This document shows, piece after piece, positions 43,270 to 51,232 of a stretch of DNA of 53,567 nt. The DNA is taken from positions 1 through 53,567 of the forward strand of contig JAGXSE010000067.1 in NCBI GenBank assembly GCA_018333865.1, given 5' to 3'. The translations under genes were made by a program, and so were the position numbers. The notes under the pieces are model-generated. The model ran no database searches and was not told where the DNA came from. It saw nothing but the letters and a program-made list of their open reading frames with translations. How positions within the stretch are numbered: the first letter of the stretch is position 1; every line of letters begins with the position of its first letter. This stretch comes from Syntrophomonadaceae bacterium. Its GTDB lineage: Bacteria > Bacillota > PH28-bin88.

Positions 43270-44310
43270 TTAAGGAACATTTTTGCTGCTATTCGATGTT
43301 TGCTGCGTGAGTTTGGCCAATGCCCACAGGCTGTGAGCCTTGATAGGCGGATGGGGATGGTTAACAGTCTCCTCTAATAAGGAAACATAGTCAGGATTTC
43401 CTGAATTTCCTGCGGCGATGATTGATGTAGAAAGGATGCGTTGGGCACGGGCGTAATTCTCGCCTACCAGCGCAGCAACTCGCTCTGTGAGGGCCTTCAT
43501 CCCGCTTTTGTGGCTTTGCAGGATCTGCTGAATGTTAAAAAGTGTCAGTTCCTCTATCGGGGCAGTGGTATTCACGCCGCATTTAACATTCTCGGGACAG
43601 CATCGCTGACAGATTTCGCAGCCCAGGATCCGGGGTCCCATGAAAATACGGAATGCTTCCGGGACAATCTCCTCGGACAGCATATATTGGCGCAGGCATT
43701 TTAGCAGATGTACCGTGCCATTTTCCCCAATGGCACCGGTAGGGCAGGCCCGGAGACAGCGGTCGCAGTCACTGCAGCCAGAATAGAACTGTTGTGGCAG
43801 CAAACCTGTCTCATCATAGGGAAATATCGCATTGGTCAAGATGATGTGGAAGGTCATATAGGAGCCGTATTCCGGGTGAATCAAAAGGCCGTTTCTGCCA
43901 AAAGAGCCGATGCCGGCCTGCTGAACGATGGCCTTGATGGGCAAAAGCGGATTAACTGCGGTAAGATAGCCGGCATCCTTCAGAATTCCAGCCAGGCGCT
44001 CCATCTTCTCCCGGCCTTCCGGATAATACCGGTAGTGAGCGCTGAATGTACCCATCCCCGAGGGAAACTTCTGGGGATAAGGTGCATAAGGATAAATTGC
44101 AACCACCAGGCTCATAGCGCCGGGCAATATTTCCCGGGGTTCTAAGCGGATTCCTTTCTGCATCCATGCCTGTTTAGTTTCTGCATCACTTGCCGTCCTT
44201 TGGGCCATTGCTGCCTCAAATAATGGCAGCGGCTCAGCGGGAATAAACTTTAATTCCTTGAATCCCAACTGTTTTCCATAAACCAATATCTTTTCCTTTA
44301 AACTACTCAT
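43270..44310 (-). CDS. QueG-like double 4Fe-4S protein
   Basis: A 346-aa protein similar to epoxyqueuosine reductase QueG. An N-terminal B12-type domain is followed by two ferredoxin-like clusters (CSDCDRCLRACPTGAI and CEICQRCCPENVKC) and a C-terminal HEAT-repeat-like stretch (SGNPDYVSLLEETVNHPHPP, KAHSLWALAKL). QueG uses cobalamin to make queuosine in tRNA; this protein keeps the cluster motifs and overall plan, but members of the wider family exist whose substrates are unknown. It stands alone, transcribed away from mpsC, with GGGGTG before the ATG. Confidence 0.85.
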   Translation of the reverse strand: MSSLKEKILVYGKQLGFKELKFIPAEPLPLFEAAMAQRTASDAETKQAWMQKGIRLEPREILPGAMSLVVAIYPYAPYPQKFPSGMGTFSAHYRYYPEGREKMERLAGILKDAGYLTAVNPLLPIKAIVQQAGIGSFGRNGLLIHPEYGSYMTFHIILTNAIFPYDETGLLPQQFYSGCSDCDRCLRACPTGAIGENGTVHLLKCLRQYMLSEEIVPEAFRIFMGPRILGCEICQRCCPENVKCGVNTTAPIEELTLFNIQQILQSHKSGMKALTERVAALVGENYARAQRILSTSIIAAGNSGNPDYVSLLEETVNHPHPPIKAHSLWALAKLTQQTSNSSKNVP

Positions 44311-44342
44311 ATGCTACACCCCTTCTGGCATCTGGTCCGCTC

Positions 44343-44359
44343 AAGTATACTATATACTT
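44343..44359. promoter_or_regulatory. Perfect inverted repeat in the divergent promoter region
   Basis: AAGTATA, CTA, TATACTT: a 7-bp perfect inverted repeat between the QueG-like gene and the mpsC promoter, 13 bp upstream of the mpsC -35 box. It could be an operator for either gene. Confidence 0.4.
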
Positions 44360-44371
44360 AAAGTGGAAATA

Positions 44372-44400
44372 TTGACATATGCTAGACCAATAAATATGCT
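44372..44400 (+). promoter_or_regulatory. Sigma-A promoter of mpsC-accC
   Basis: A perfect TTGACA (44372-44377), 17-bp spacer and TATGCT (44395-44400). Transcription should begin near 44407, giving a leader of about 230 nt before mpsC. Confidence 0.7.
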
Positions 44401-44418
44401 ATTAATATGGATATAGTT

Positions 44419-44539
44419 ACTGGGTTAGGCAACGGAAGACTTGTCGAAGGGTAGTCTTTCCGGATGAGAGTTCGGGAGGAGGACCAGTCGCAAAGTAAGC
44501 CAACACATCAGCCTTTACCAAGGGAAAGTGTTGGTTTTT
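44419..44539 (+). promoter_or_regulatory. Structured 5' leader with intrinsic terminator (riboswitch-like attenuator)
   Basis: ACTGG (44419-44423) and CCAGT (44484-44488) close a domain containing a hairpin (GGAAGACT with AGTCTTTCC, 44434-44461) and a purine-rich strand GGATGAGAGTTCGGGAGGAG. Directly after it CCAACAC (44500-44506) and GTGTTGG (44528-44534) form a terminator stem with an inner CCTT/AAGG pairing and five T. The terminator lies 100 bp before the start codon, so it must control read-through. I do not recognise a known riboswitch class. Confidence 0.6.
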
Positions 44540-44639
44540 ATTATGCCCAAAAACTGGTATTAGGGGGATTTGTTGATGGATATATTTGACTGCCGGGTAA
44601 AGCGGAGAATTATTTCGTAGCTGGTCTTGGAGGGGAAAT

Positions 44640-45017
44640 ATGATGAAGTTTACCAAAGGACAATTGGAAGCAGAAATCAGCACCAGGATTATCCAGTTTG
44701 AAAAAGAGCATATGGGGCGGGGACCTACCGAAGCTAGAACCTTTATATTAGAAGATATGATCCTGGTGCGTCTTAAGGATGTATTAACTCCTGCCGAACA
44801 TCAGCTTGCCAAAAGCCAGGAAGGCAGAGGCTTGATTAAAAAGATCAGGGCACGGCTTTTTGAAGATTCCCGCGCTATTCTGGAGGAATTGATAGCCACC
44901 GTAACTGGAGCTTCAGTCATCAGCATTCATTCCGATATCAGCACCATCACCGGCGAACGGATGGTCGTATTTATTCTTAACATGCATGCAAAAGAAATAT
45001 TCGGCGACAACAAATAG
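44640..45017 (+). CDS. DUF2294 (MpsC-like) protein
   Basis: A 125-aa soluble protein with the DUF2294 pattern: STRIIQFEKEHMGRGPTEAR, FILEDMILVRLKDVLTPAEH, RARLFEDSRAILEELIATVT and GERMVVFILN. The family has been named MpsC after a staphylococcal Na+-translocating, membrane-potential-generating system, but the biochemical role of this subunit is unclear. GGAGGGGAAAT precedes ATGATG, so the first or second Met starts. It follows the attenuator-like leader and precedes accC by 15 bp, so the two form one unit. Confidence 0.85.
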   Translation: MMKFTKGQLEAEISTRIIQFEKEHMGRGPTEARTFILEDMILVRLKDVLTPAEHQLAKSQEGRGLIKKIRARLFEDSRAILEELIATVTGASVISIHSDISTITGERMVVFILNMHAKEIFGDNK

Positions 45018-45032
45018 AAAGGAGCAACTTCG

Positions 45033-46418
45033 ATGCTGTTTCGCAAAGTACTGATTGCCAACCGTGGCGAAATCGCCCTGCGAGTGATCCGGACATGTCA
45101 ACAAATGGGAATTAAAACAGTAGCCATTTACTCCGAGGCAGATGTTACTTCGCGGCACATAGCTGAAGCAGATGAAGCTTTTTGTGTTGGATCGGCTCCG
45201 GCAGCCGACAGCTACCTTAATATTGATCGGATTCTGGATGTGGCCCAAAAAGCCCGGGTGGACGCCATTCATCCTGGATACGGGTTTCTATCGGAAAATG
45301 ACAATTTTGCAATTGCCTGCAATAAATATGGTATTAAATTCATCGGACCAGCCGGGGAAGTGATCGGGATGATGGGTAAAAAAGTGGTAGCCAGGCAAAC
45401 CGCTCTTGCCCATGGGATTCCGGTAGTACCTGGCAGCTCTGCGGTCATCCGCGGCCTGAAGGAGGCCCTTCGAACAGCTAAAGGCCTGGGTTACCCAGTA
45501 TTGATTAAACCCTCTGCTGGCGGGGGAGGCAAGGGTATCCGGGTAGCAAGAAATGAATACGAATTAAAGGATTGCCTGACATCTTGCGGTCTAGAAGCCG
45601 GTCTTTCTTTTGCCTCAGCCGGAATATTCATGGAAAAGTACCTGGAAAAAGCCCGGCACATTGAAGTTCAGGTTTTAGCCGACCAACATGGCAACATTAT
45701 CCACTTGGGAGAGCGTGACTGCACAATTCAGCGCAGGCATCAGAAACTGACTGAGGAGAGCCCCTCGCCGGCGTTAGACCATAGGCTGCGCGAAAGGATG
45801 GCCGCGGCAGCCCTCAGGCTGGCTGCTGGCATCGGCTATACCAATGCTGGCACGGTAGAATTTGTGCTGGACCAGGAAGGCAACTACTATTTTATCGAAA
45901 TGAATACCCGCATTCAGGTAGAACACCCCGTCACCGAAATGGTCACCGGCATCGACCTGATCAGGCAACAAATCCTTATTGCCGGCGGGGAGAAGTTAAA
46001 CCTCACTCAGGCTGACATTATACCGAGAGGCTGGGCGATCGAGTGTCGTATCAATGCGGAAGATCCGGACCGCAATTTTCTTCCCTGTCCAGGTACAATA
46101 ATACATTACCAAAAGCCCATCGGCGAAGGAATCCGTGTTGACGATTATGTCTATAACGGCTATACTCTCCCATATTATTACGATTCCTTGCTGGGTAAAG
46201 TTATCACTTGGGGCAGTACCCGCGAAGAGGCGATCAAACGGATGCAAAAAGCACTGGATGACTTTAAAATCTCCGGGATTAAAACTACGTTGCCTTTTCA
46301 GCAAAAACTATTAACTCATCCTGCATACTGGCAGGGGGAAGTGCACACTACTTTTGTGCAAGAGATGCTGGGACACGGACGGCCGGTCAGATTAATTGCT
46401 GGCGGGCGGGGGTATTAG
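45033..46418 (+). CDS. accC: Biotin carboxylase (AccC/PycA type)
   Basis: A 461-aa ATP-grasp biotin carboxylase. The N-terminus KVLIANRGEIALRVIRTCQ, the glycine-rich loop KPSAGGGGKGIRVA, HIEVQVLADQHGNIIHLGER, DCTIQRRHQKLTEESPSPAL and EMNTRIQVEHPVTEMVTG carry the ATP, bicarbonate and biotin-binding residues. It carboxylates biotin on a carrier protein for acetyl-CoA, propionyl-CoA or pyruvate carboxylase. No carrier or carboxyltransferase gene is next to it, so its partner must be elsewhere. AAGGAG lies at good spacing before the ATG. Co-transcription with mpsC behind a shared leader is unusual. Confidence 0.92.
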   Translation: MLFRKVLIANRGEIALRVIRTCQQMGIKTVAIYSEADVTSRHIAEADEAFCVGSAPAADSYLNIDRILDVAQKARVDAIHPGYGFLSENDNFAIACNKYGIKFIGPAGEVIGMMGKKVVARQTALAHGIPVVPGSSAVIRGLKEALRTAKGLGYPVLIKPSAGGGGKGIRVARNEYELKDCLTSCGLEAGLSFASAGIFMEKYLEKARHIEVQVLADQHGNIIHLGERDCTIQRRHQKLTEESPSPALDHRLRERMAAAALRLAAGIGYTNAGTVEFVLDQEGNYYFIEMNTRIQVEHPVTEMVTGIDLIRQQILIAGGEKLNLTQADIIPRGWAIECRINAEDPDRNFLPCPGTIIHYQKPIGEGIRVDDYVYNGYTLPYYYDSLLGKVITWGSTREEAIKRMQKALDDFKISGIKTTLPFQQKLLTHPAYWQGEVHTTFVQEMLGHGRPVRLIAGGRGY

Positions 46419-46494
46419 AACAGGAAGCCCGCTTTAATAAATGCTTATGCGGAAAGGTTTCCAGTTCTTTAATTAACTTAAAATGACCTGCAAT

Positions 46495-46530
46495 GGCCCA
46501 CAGGGGTATCCCTGGGGCCTATATTTTTAT
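46495..46530 (+). terminator. Intrinsic terminator of mpsC-accC
   Basis: GGCCCACAGGG and CCCTGGGGCC pair with one bulge around a short GTAT loop region and are followed by TATATTTTTATT. Confidence 0.8.
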
Positions 46531-46668
46531 TAATTTCTCCTTAAAATGACAGGAGATGCAACTGGCATATAGAAATAGATAGATTTAGATAAATTTTTAC
46601 GGCCTGCATTCAAATCCCGTTTTGTTGATCGCCTCTTTTGCTGGGCATATGGTCATGAACGCAAGGGA

Positions 46669-46728
46669 ATGAATAATTTGCGGAATGTCCCCAGTAAGGA
46701 GATAGAAAAGGAGATAACTGTAAAATGA
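46669..46728 (+). CDS. Possible upstream ORF overlapping the P-type ATPase start
   Basis: A 19-codon frame (MNNLRNVPSKEIEKEITVK) starts with ATG at 46669 and its TGA overlaps the ATPase ATG in ATGA. AAGGG lies immediately before, which is too close for a good ribosome site. Its 3' half contains the two AAGGAGATA motifs that serve the ATPase. It could couple translation, or be chance. The rest of 46531-46668 has no recognisable feature. Confidence 0.25.
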   Translation: MNNLRNVPSKEIEKEITVK

Positions 46729-49322
46729 GTGGATTTTACCGGAAATCATCGGCAGAAGTATTGGCGGCTTTAGGAGTAACAGAACAAGGTTTAACTGCGG
46801 CAGAACTCCAAAAAAGGCGGGAGCAGTTTGGCCTAAACGAGCTGCAGGAAGGAAAACGGAAAACCACACTTGAGGTATTTTTCGAACAGTTTGTGGATTT
46901 TTTAGTTATCATCCTGATCGGGGCAGCGGTTGTCTCGGCTTTCCTGGGTAAAATAGCCAGTGCAGGTGTTATTCTGGCTGTTGTCATTATTAATGCTACC
47001 CTTGGCACAATCCAACATGTTAAAGCTGAACAATCTTTGAATAGCCTGAGAGCCCTTTCCTCCCCAACCGCCAAGGTATTAAGAAACGGTCAAAAAACTG
47101 AAATCCCTTCTAAGGAGATTACCGTTGGCGATATCCTGTATTTGGAGGCAGGAGATTTTATCAGCGCTGATGGGCGAATTTTTGAAAATCATAGCCTGCA
47201 AATCAATGAAAGCTCACTTACCGGCGAATCGGTCAGTGTGCTGAAGACCGTCGAAGCAATCGATGAGGACGATGTGCCGATTGGCGACAAGAAAAATATG
47301 GTCTTCTCCGGCAGCTTTGTCACTAATGGCAGGGGAGTTGCTGTCGTCACTGAGATAGGCATGAAAACAGAGATCGGGAAAATCGCCCATCTCTTAGGTA
47401 CAGCCCAGGAAAAGAAAACTCCGCTACAAATTAGCCTGGATATTTTTGGCAAAAAACTGGCCATAGTCATTATCGCCATTGCCGGTGCCATCTTTACTCT
47501 GGATATCATCAGAGGATTGCCCCTCATTGGTTCCTTTATGTTTGCGGTTGCCCTCGCAGTAGCGGCAATCCCGGAGGCACTTAGCTCTATTGTGACAATA
47601 GTTTTAGCAAAAGGCACGCAAAAAATGGCTAAAGAAAACGCTATCATCCGCAAACTGCCCGCTGTTGAAAGCCTGGGCAGTGTGTCAGTGATCTGTTCCG
47701 ATAAAACAGGAACCCTGACCCAAAATAAAATGAAGGTGCAGCAAGTCTATATTGATAATAGAATCATTAAGTATAATGAGTTAAATTTCGACAAGTCAAT
47801 TGAGAAAAGAATTGTCTTAATGTCCCTTTTATGCAACGATTCGGTAACTATCGAAGACAAGGAAATCGGCGATCCTACTGAAATTGCCCTTGTTAACCTG
47901 GGGGCTGATTACGGTCTGGACGAGCTATTTGTGAGAGAATTGTACCCCCGGGTCAGAGAACTCCCCTTTGATTCTGACAGAAAACTAATGAGTACTGTAA
48001 AAAAAATTGACGGCCAGTGTTTGATGTTCACAAAAGGCGCACCAGATGTGCTGCTTTCCAGAATAGTTAAAATCGCAACCTCGGCGGGAGTTGTTGATTT
48101 TACGGAAGAGCGCAGACGAGAAATCGAGCAGGCAAACACTCATTTTTCAACAAATGGACAGCGGGTACTGGGGTTTGCCTATAAAGAAGCAAAAGAGGGC
48201 TATGAAGTCACCTTGCAAGATGAGTGGGACCTGACTTTTGTCGGCCTGATTTCAATGACCGACCCCCCCAGGCCGGAATCAGCTGCTGCGGTTATGGAGT
48301 GCATCCAGGCCGGGATCAAGCCGGTGATGATTACCGGAGACCACAAGATGACCGCTGTGGCTATTGCCAGGCAACTTAAAATTTTAACGGATGAATCTGA
48401 GGCGGTCGAAGGGGCAGAAATTGAAAAATGGAGCGATGAAACGCTTAGAGCAAATATTGAAAAGATATCCGTTTATGCCCGCGTATCTCCAGAGCATAAA
48501 ATAAGAATCGTCCGGGCATGGCAGGATCAAGGCCATGTCGTAGCCATGACAGGAGATGGGGTTAACGATGGACCGGCCCTGAAACAGGCTGATATTGGGG
48601 TCGCAATGGGTATTACCGGCACAGAAGTTGCAAAAGATGCCGCCTCAATGGTATTAACAGATGATAACTTTTCCACCATTGTTAAAGCAATTGCTAACGG
48701 CCGCAGCATCTACGCCAATATTCAAAATGCAATCCGGTTTTTACTGGCAGGAAACACCGGCGGAGTGTTAACTGTTATCTATGCTTCCTTATCGGCTTTG
48801 CCGGTTCCTTTTACCGCCATCCATCTGTTATTTATCAATCTGCTTACCGACAGCTTGCCGGCGGTTGCAATTGGACTTGAGCCCCACAATAAGAACATCA
48901 TGCGAGAAAAACCCCGCAACATTAAAACCCCCTTATTGAACAAAGCGTTTGCCCGCCAAGTCCTCACCGAAGGCTTTATAATTGCGGCCGTCACCCTGAT
49001 TGCTTACCATATCGGGTTAGCATCAGGAAATGCGATGACTGCCAGCACCATGGCTTTTGCTACCCTATGTCTGGCAAGGCTGTTCCACGGTTTTAATTCC
49101 CGGTCTAAGGAATCCATCTTTAAAATAGGGTTATTCACAAATAAAAACTCCTGGTATGCCTTAGTCCTTGGCATTATGCTATTGCACTTAGTATTGCTGG
49201 TACCGCCATTAATGGGGGTATTCGAAATCGCCACACTCGATAAAGCCCAATTCGTCGCAATCTATGGTCTGGCTTTAACGCCGCTAGTGCTGATTCAGCT
49301 TTACCGGCTCTTATCGGCCTGA
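46725..49322 (+). CDS. P-type ATPase, calcium-pump-like (P2A/P2B)
   Basis: An 865-aa cation pump. It shows the actuator loop SSLTGESVSV, phosphorylation motif ICSDKTGTLTQNKMK, nucleotide motif FTKGAPDVL, VMITGDHKMTAVAIA, and VVAMTGDGVNDGPALKQADI. About ten membrane segments are present. Ion-site residues compared with SERCA: Glu of M4 is kept (VAAIPEALSS), the M6 set NLLTDSLPAVAIG keeps Asn, Thr and Asp, but the M5 Glu of site I is Gly (AGNTGGVLTV). This suggests one Ca2+ site, as in plasma-membrane-type pumps. The start has AAAAGGAGATAACTGTAAA upstream. It stands alone between two terminated units. Confidence 0.92.
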   Translation: MSGFYRKSSAEVLAALGVTEQGLTAAELQKRREQFGLNELQEGKRKTTLEVFFEQFVDFLVIILIGAAVVSAFLGKIASAGVILAVVIINATLGTIQHVKAEQSLNSLRALSSPTAKVLRNGQKTEIPSKEITVGDILYLEAGDFISADGRIFENHSLQINESSLTGESVSVLKTVEAIDEDDVPIGDKKNMVFSGSFVTNGRGVAVVTEIGMKTEIGKIAHLLGTAQEKKTPLQISLDIFGKKLAIVIIAIAGAIFTLDIIRGLPLIGSFMFAVALAVAAIPEALSSIVTIVLAKGTQKMAKENAIIRKLPAVESLGSVSVICSDKTGTLTQNKMKVQQVYIDNRIIKYNELNFDKSIEKRIVLMSLLCNDSVTIEDKEIGDPTEIALVNLGADYGLDELFVRELYPRVRELPFDSDRKLMSTVKKIDGQCLMFTKGAPDVLLSRIVKIATSAGVVDFTEERRREIEQANTHFSTNGQRVLGFAYKEAKEGYEVTLQDEWDLTFVGLISMTDPPRPESAAAVMECIQAGIKPVMITGDHKMTAVAIARQLKILTDESEAVEGAEIEKWSDETLRANIEKISVYARVSPEHKIRIVRAWQDQGHVVAMTGDGVNDGPALKQADIGVAMGITGTEVAKDAASMVLTDDNFSTIVKAIANGRSIYANIQNAIRFLLAGNTGGVLTVIYASLSALPVPFTAIHLLFINLLTDSLPAVAIGLEPHNKNIMREKPRNIKTPLLNKAFARQVLTEGFIIAAVTLIAYHIGLASGNAMTASTMAFATLCLARLFHGFNSRSKESIFKIGLFTNKNSWYALVLGIMLLHLVLLVPPLMGVFEIATLDKAQFVAIYGLALTPLVLIQLYRLLSA

Positions 49323-49379
49323 TTGTTGTCTGCCGGAAAGTTTATTTATTCTGATGCAACAGCAAAAATCTTTACCTGA

Positions 49380-49422
49380 TGTGACACGCATCACAACCAT
49401 TAACAATGGGAAATGCTAATAT
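49380..49422 (+). promoter_or_regulatory. HcpR/FNR-type operator and class II promoter of hcp
   Basis: TGTGACACGCATCACA (49380-49395) is a perfect TGTGA-N6-TCACA palindrome, close to the HcpR consensus TTGTGA-N6-TCACAA. TAATAT (49417-49422) is a good -10 box with no -35 box. With a start point near 49429 the palindrome is centred at about -41.5, the position for activation by CRP/FNR-family proteins. Confidence 0.75.
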
Positions 49423-49454
49423 AAAAACAAATCTTGATCAGGAGGGTGATTTTT

Positions 49455-51089
49455 ATGAGTATGTACTGCAACCAGTGCGAGCAGACTGCAAAAGGCGTTG
49501 CCTGCACAACCCACGGCGTATGCGGTAAGGACCCGGAGGTCGCCGCGTTGCTGGACCTGTTGGTTCATGCCCTGCAAGGCTTGTCCCTTTATGCCCGGGA
49601 GGGACGTAAAGTTGGGGCGACAGATCAGGAGGCAAACAATTTCACTGTTCAGGCCCTCTTTATGACACTGACTAATGTGGACTTTGATCCAGCCCGCTAC
49701 CAGGCCGCAATCAATAAAACTGTAGTTTTACGCGAAAGGCTAAAGGAAAAGGTCGCCCAGGCCGGCGGCAAAATTAGCTTTGACCACCCCTCTGCCACCT
49801 TCAAGCCTGCAGCTGATATTCCGGGACTGGTGGAGCAAGGCAAAGCAGTCAGCCTGAACTCGGACCGGGAGACAGACCCCGACATTCAATCGCTGCAAAG
49901 GCTTTTGCTTTTTGGCATCAAAGGCGTGGCGGCCTATACCGATCACGCCCGGATCCTCGGTCAGGAAGATGCCAAGGTATATGCTTACATCCAAGAAGCC
50001 TTAGCTGCCCTGACTGAAAAAGACATCTCCCTCAATGACTGGCTGGGCCTGGTGTTAAAATGCGGGGAAATCAACCTGCGGGCTATGGAGCTGTTGGATG
50101 CCGCCAATACCGGCACTTACGGCCATCCTGTCCCAACAGAAGTACCCCTAGGCCACAAACAGGGAAAATGTATCCTGATATCCGGCCATGACCTGAAAGA
50201 TTTGGCCGCCTTGCTCGAACAAACTGCCGGCAAAGGAATTACTATCTACACCCACGGCGAGATGCTGCCAACCCACGGCTACCCGGAACTCAAGAAACAT
50301 AAGCATTTGTACGGGCATTTCGGCACCGCCTGGCAAAACCAGCAAAAAGAATTTGCTGCCTTCCCCGGGGCCATCCTGATGACCACCAACTGTTTGCAGA
50401 AGCCGCAGCAAACCTACGCCCAAAACATCTTTACCACCGGACAGGTGGGCTGGCCCGGTGTCCAGCATGTATCAGACGGGGAGTTTGGCCCGGTAATTGA
50501 AAAAGCACTGGAGTTGCCAGGATTTCCCGCCGATGAAGACAAGGGTAGCGTCCTGACCGGCTTTGCCCGCCAGACCGTTATTGGCGTAGCGCCAAAGGTA
50601 ATTGAAGCAGTAAAAAGCGGCGCCATCAAACACTTTTTCCTGGTCGGCGGCTGCGACGGAGTCAAACCAGGACGCAACTACTATGCTGAATTCGTTGAGA
50701 AGGCACCGGCAAACACGGTTATTTTGACCTTAGCCTGCGGTAAATTCCGTTTCTTCGACAAGAAACTGGGGGATATTGGCGGTATTCCCAGGCTGCTGGA
50801 TGTAGGGCAATGCAACGACGCCTATTCCGCCATCCGTATTGCCTTAGCACTGGCAGACGCCTTTAAATGCAGTGTCAATGATTTACCCTTAACCCTGATT
50901 CTTTCCTGGTATGAGCAAAAAGCGGTGGCTATCCTGCTTACCCTCTTGCACCTTGGCATGAAGAATATCTTTATCGGCCCCAGTCTTCCCGCTTTCCTCA
51001 CACCCAACGTGTTGAATATCCTGGTGGAAAACTTTAAATTGCGCCCCATCTCCACACCAGAGCGGGACCTGGAAATGATCCTTGGCTAA
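49455..51089 (+). CDS. hcp: Hybrid cluster protein (hydroxylamine reductase)
   Basis: About 544 aa from MSMYCNQCEQTA. The N-terminal cluster motif is CX2CX8CX5C (Cys5, Cys8, Cys17, Cys23). Hybrid-cluster ligands are visible in LKCGEINLRAMELLDA, YTHGEMLPTHGYPEL, TTNCLQKPQQTY, FFLVGGCDGVKPGRNYY, LACGKFRFFDKKLGDIGGIP and DVGQCNDAYSAI. Hcp reduces NO or hydroxylamine and protects anaerobes from nitrosative stress. A longer frame begins at a TTG 21 bp upstream, but the ATG follows AGGAGGGTGATTTTT. It is monocistronic, with a CRP/FNR-type operator upstream and a terminator downstream; no hcr reductase is adjacent. Confidence 0.95.
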   Translation: MSMYCNQCEQTAKGVACTTHGVCGKDPEVAALLDLLVHALQGLSLYAREGRKVGATDQEANNFTVQALFMTLTNVDFDPARYQAAINKTVVLRERLKEKVAQAGGKISFDHPSATFKPAADIPGLVEQGKAVSLNSDRETDPDIQSLQRLLLFGIKGVAAYTDHARILGQEDAKVYAYIQEALAALTEKDISLNDWLGLVLKCGEINLRAMELLDAANTGTYGHPVPTEVPLGHKQGKCILISGHDLKDLAALLEQTAGKGITIYTHGEMLPTHGYPELKKHKHLYGHFGTAWQNQQKEFAAFPGAILMTTNCLQKPQQTYAQNIFTTGQVGWPGVQHVSDGEFGPVIEKALELPGFPADEDKGSVLTGFARQTVIGVAPKVIEAVKSGAIKHFFLVGGCDGVKPGRNYYAEFVEKAPANTVILTLACGKFRFFDKKLGDIGGIPRLLDVGQCNDAYSAIRIALALADAFKCSVNDLPLTLILSWYEQKAVAILLTLLHLGMKNIFIGPSLPAFLTPNVLNILVENFKLRPISTPERDLEMILG

Positions 51090-51098
51090 TAACCGCTG

Positions 51099-51132
51099 CC
51101 GGGAGCCGAAAAATTCGGCTCCCGGTTTGTTT
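51099..51132 (+). terminator. Intrinsic terminator of hcp
   Basis: CCGGGAGCCGAA (51099-51110) and TTCGGCTCCCGG (51114-51125) form a perfect 12-bp stem followed by TTTGTTT. Confidence 0.92.
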
Positions 51133-51232
51133 CGACCAGCAGTATTTTCTCTTAAACTGCCAAGGGCCTATTGCCAAAGGCTACGAGTTGATGTTGATAA
51201 CGAATAGTTTCTGATGACTTCCGTTTTTAATG

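Noticed and set aside
44419-44488. Assignment of the mpsC leader to FMN, SAM or c-di-GMP riboswitches
   Set aside because: Isolated motifs such as GGATGAGAG or CGCAAAG recall these classes, but the order of conserved elements and the stems do not fit any of them.
46597-46640. Possible tRNA-like GTTCAAATCC-type segment
   Set aside because: Only a short TTCAAATCC match; no acceptor or anticodon stems can be drawn around it.
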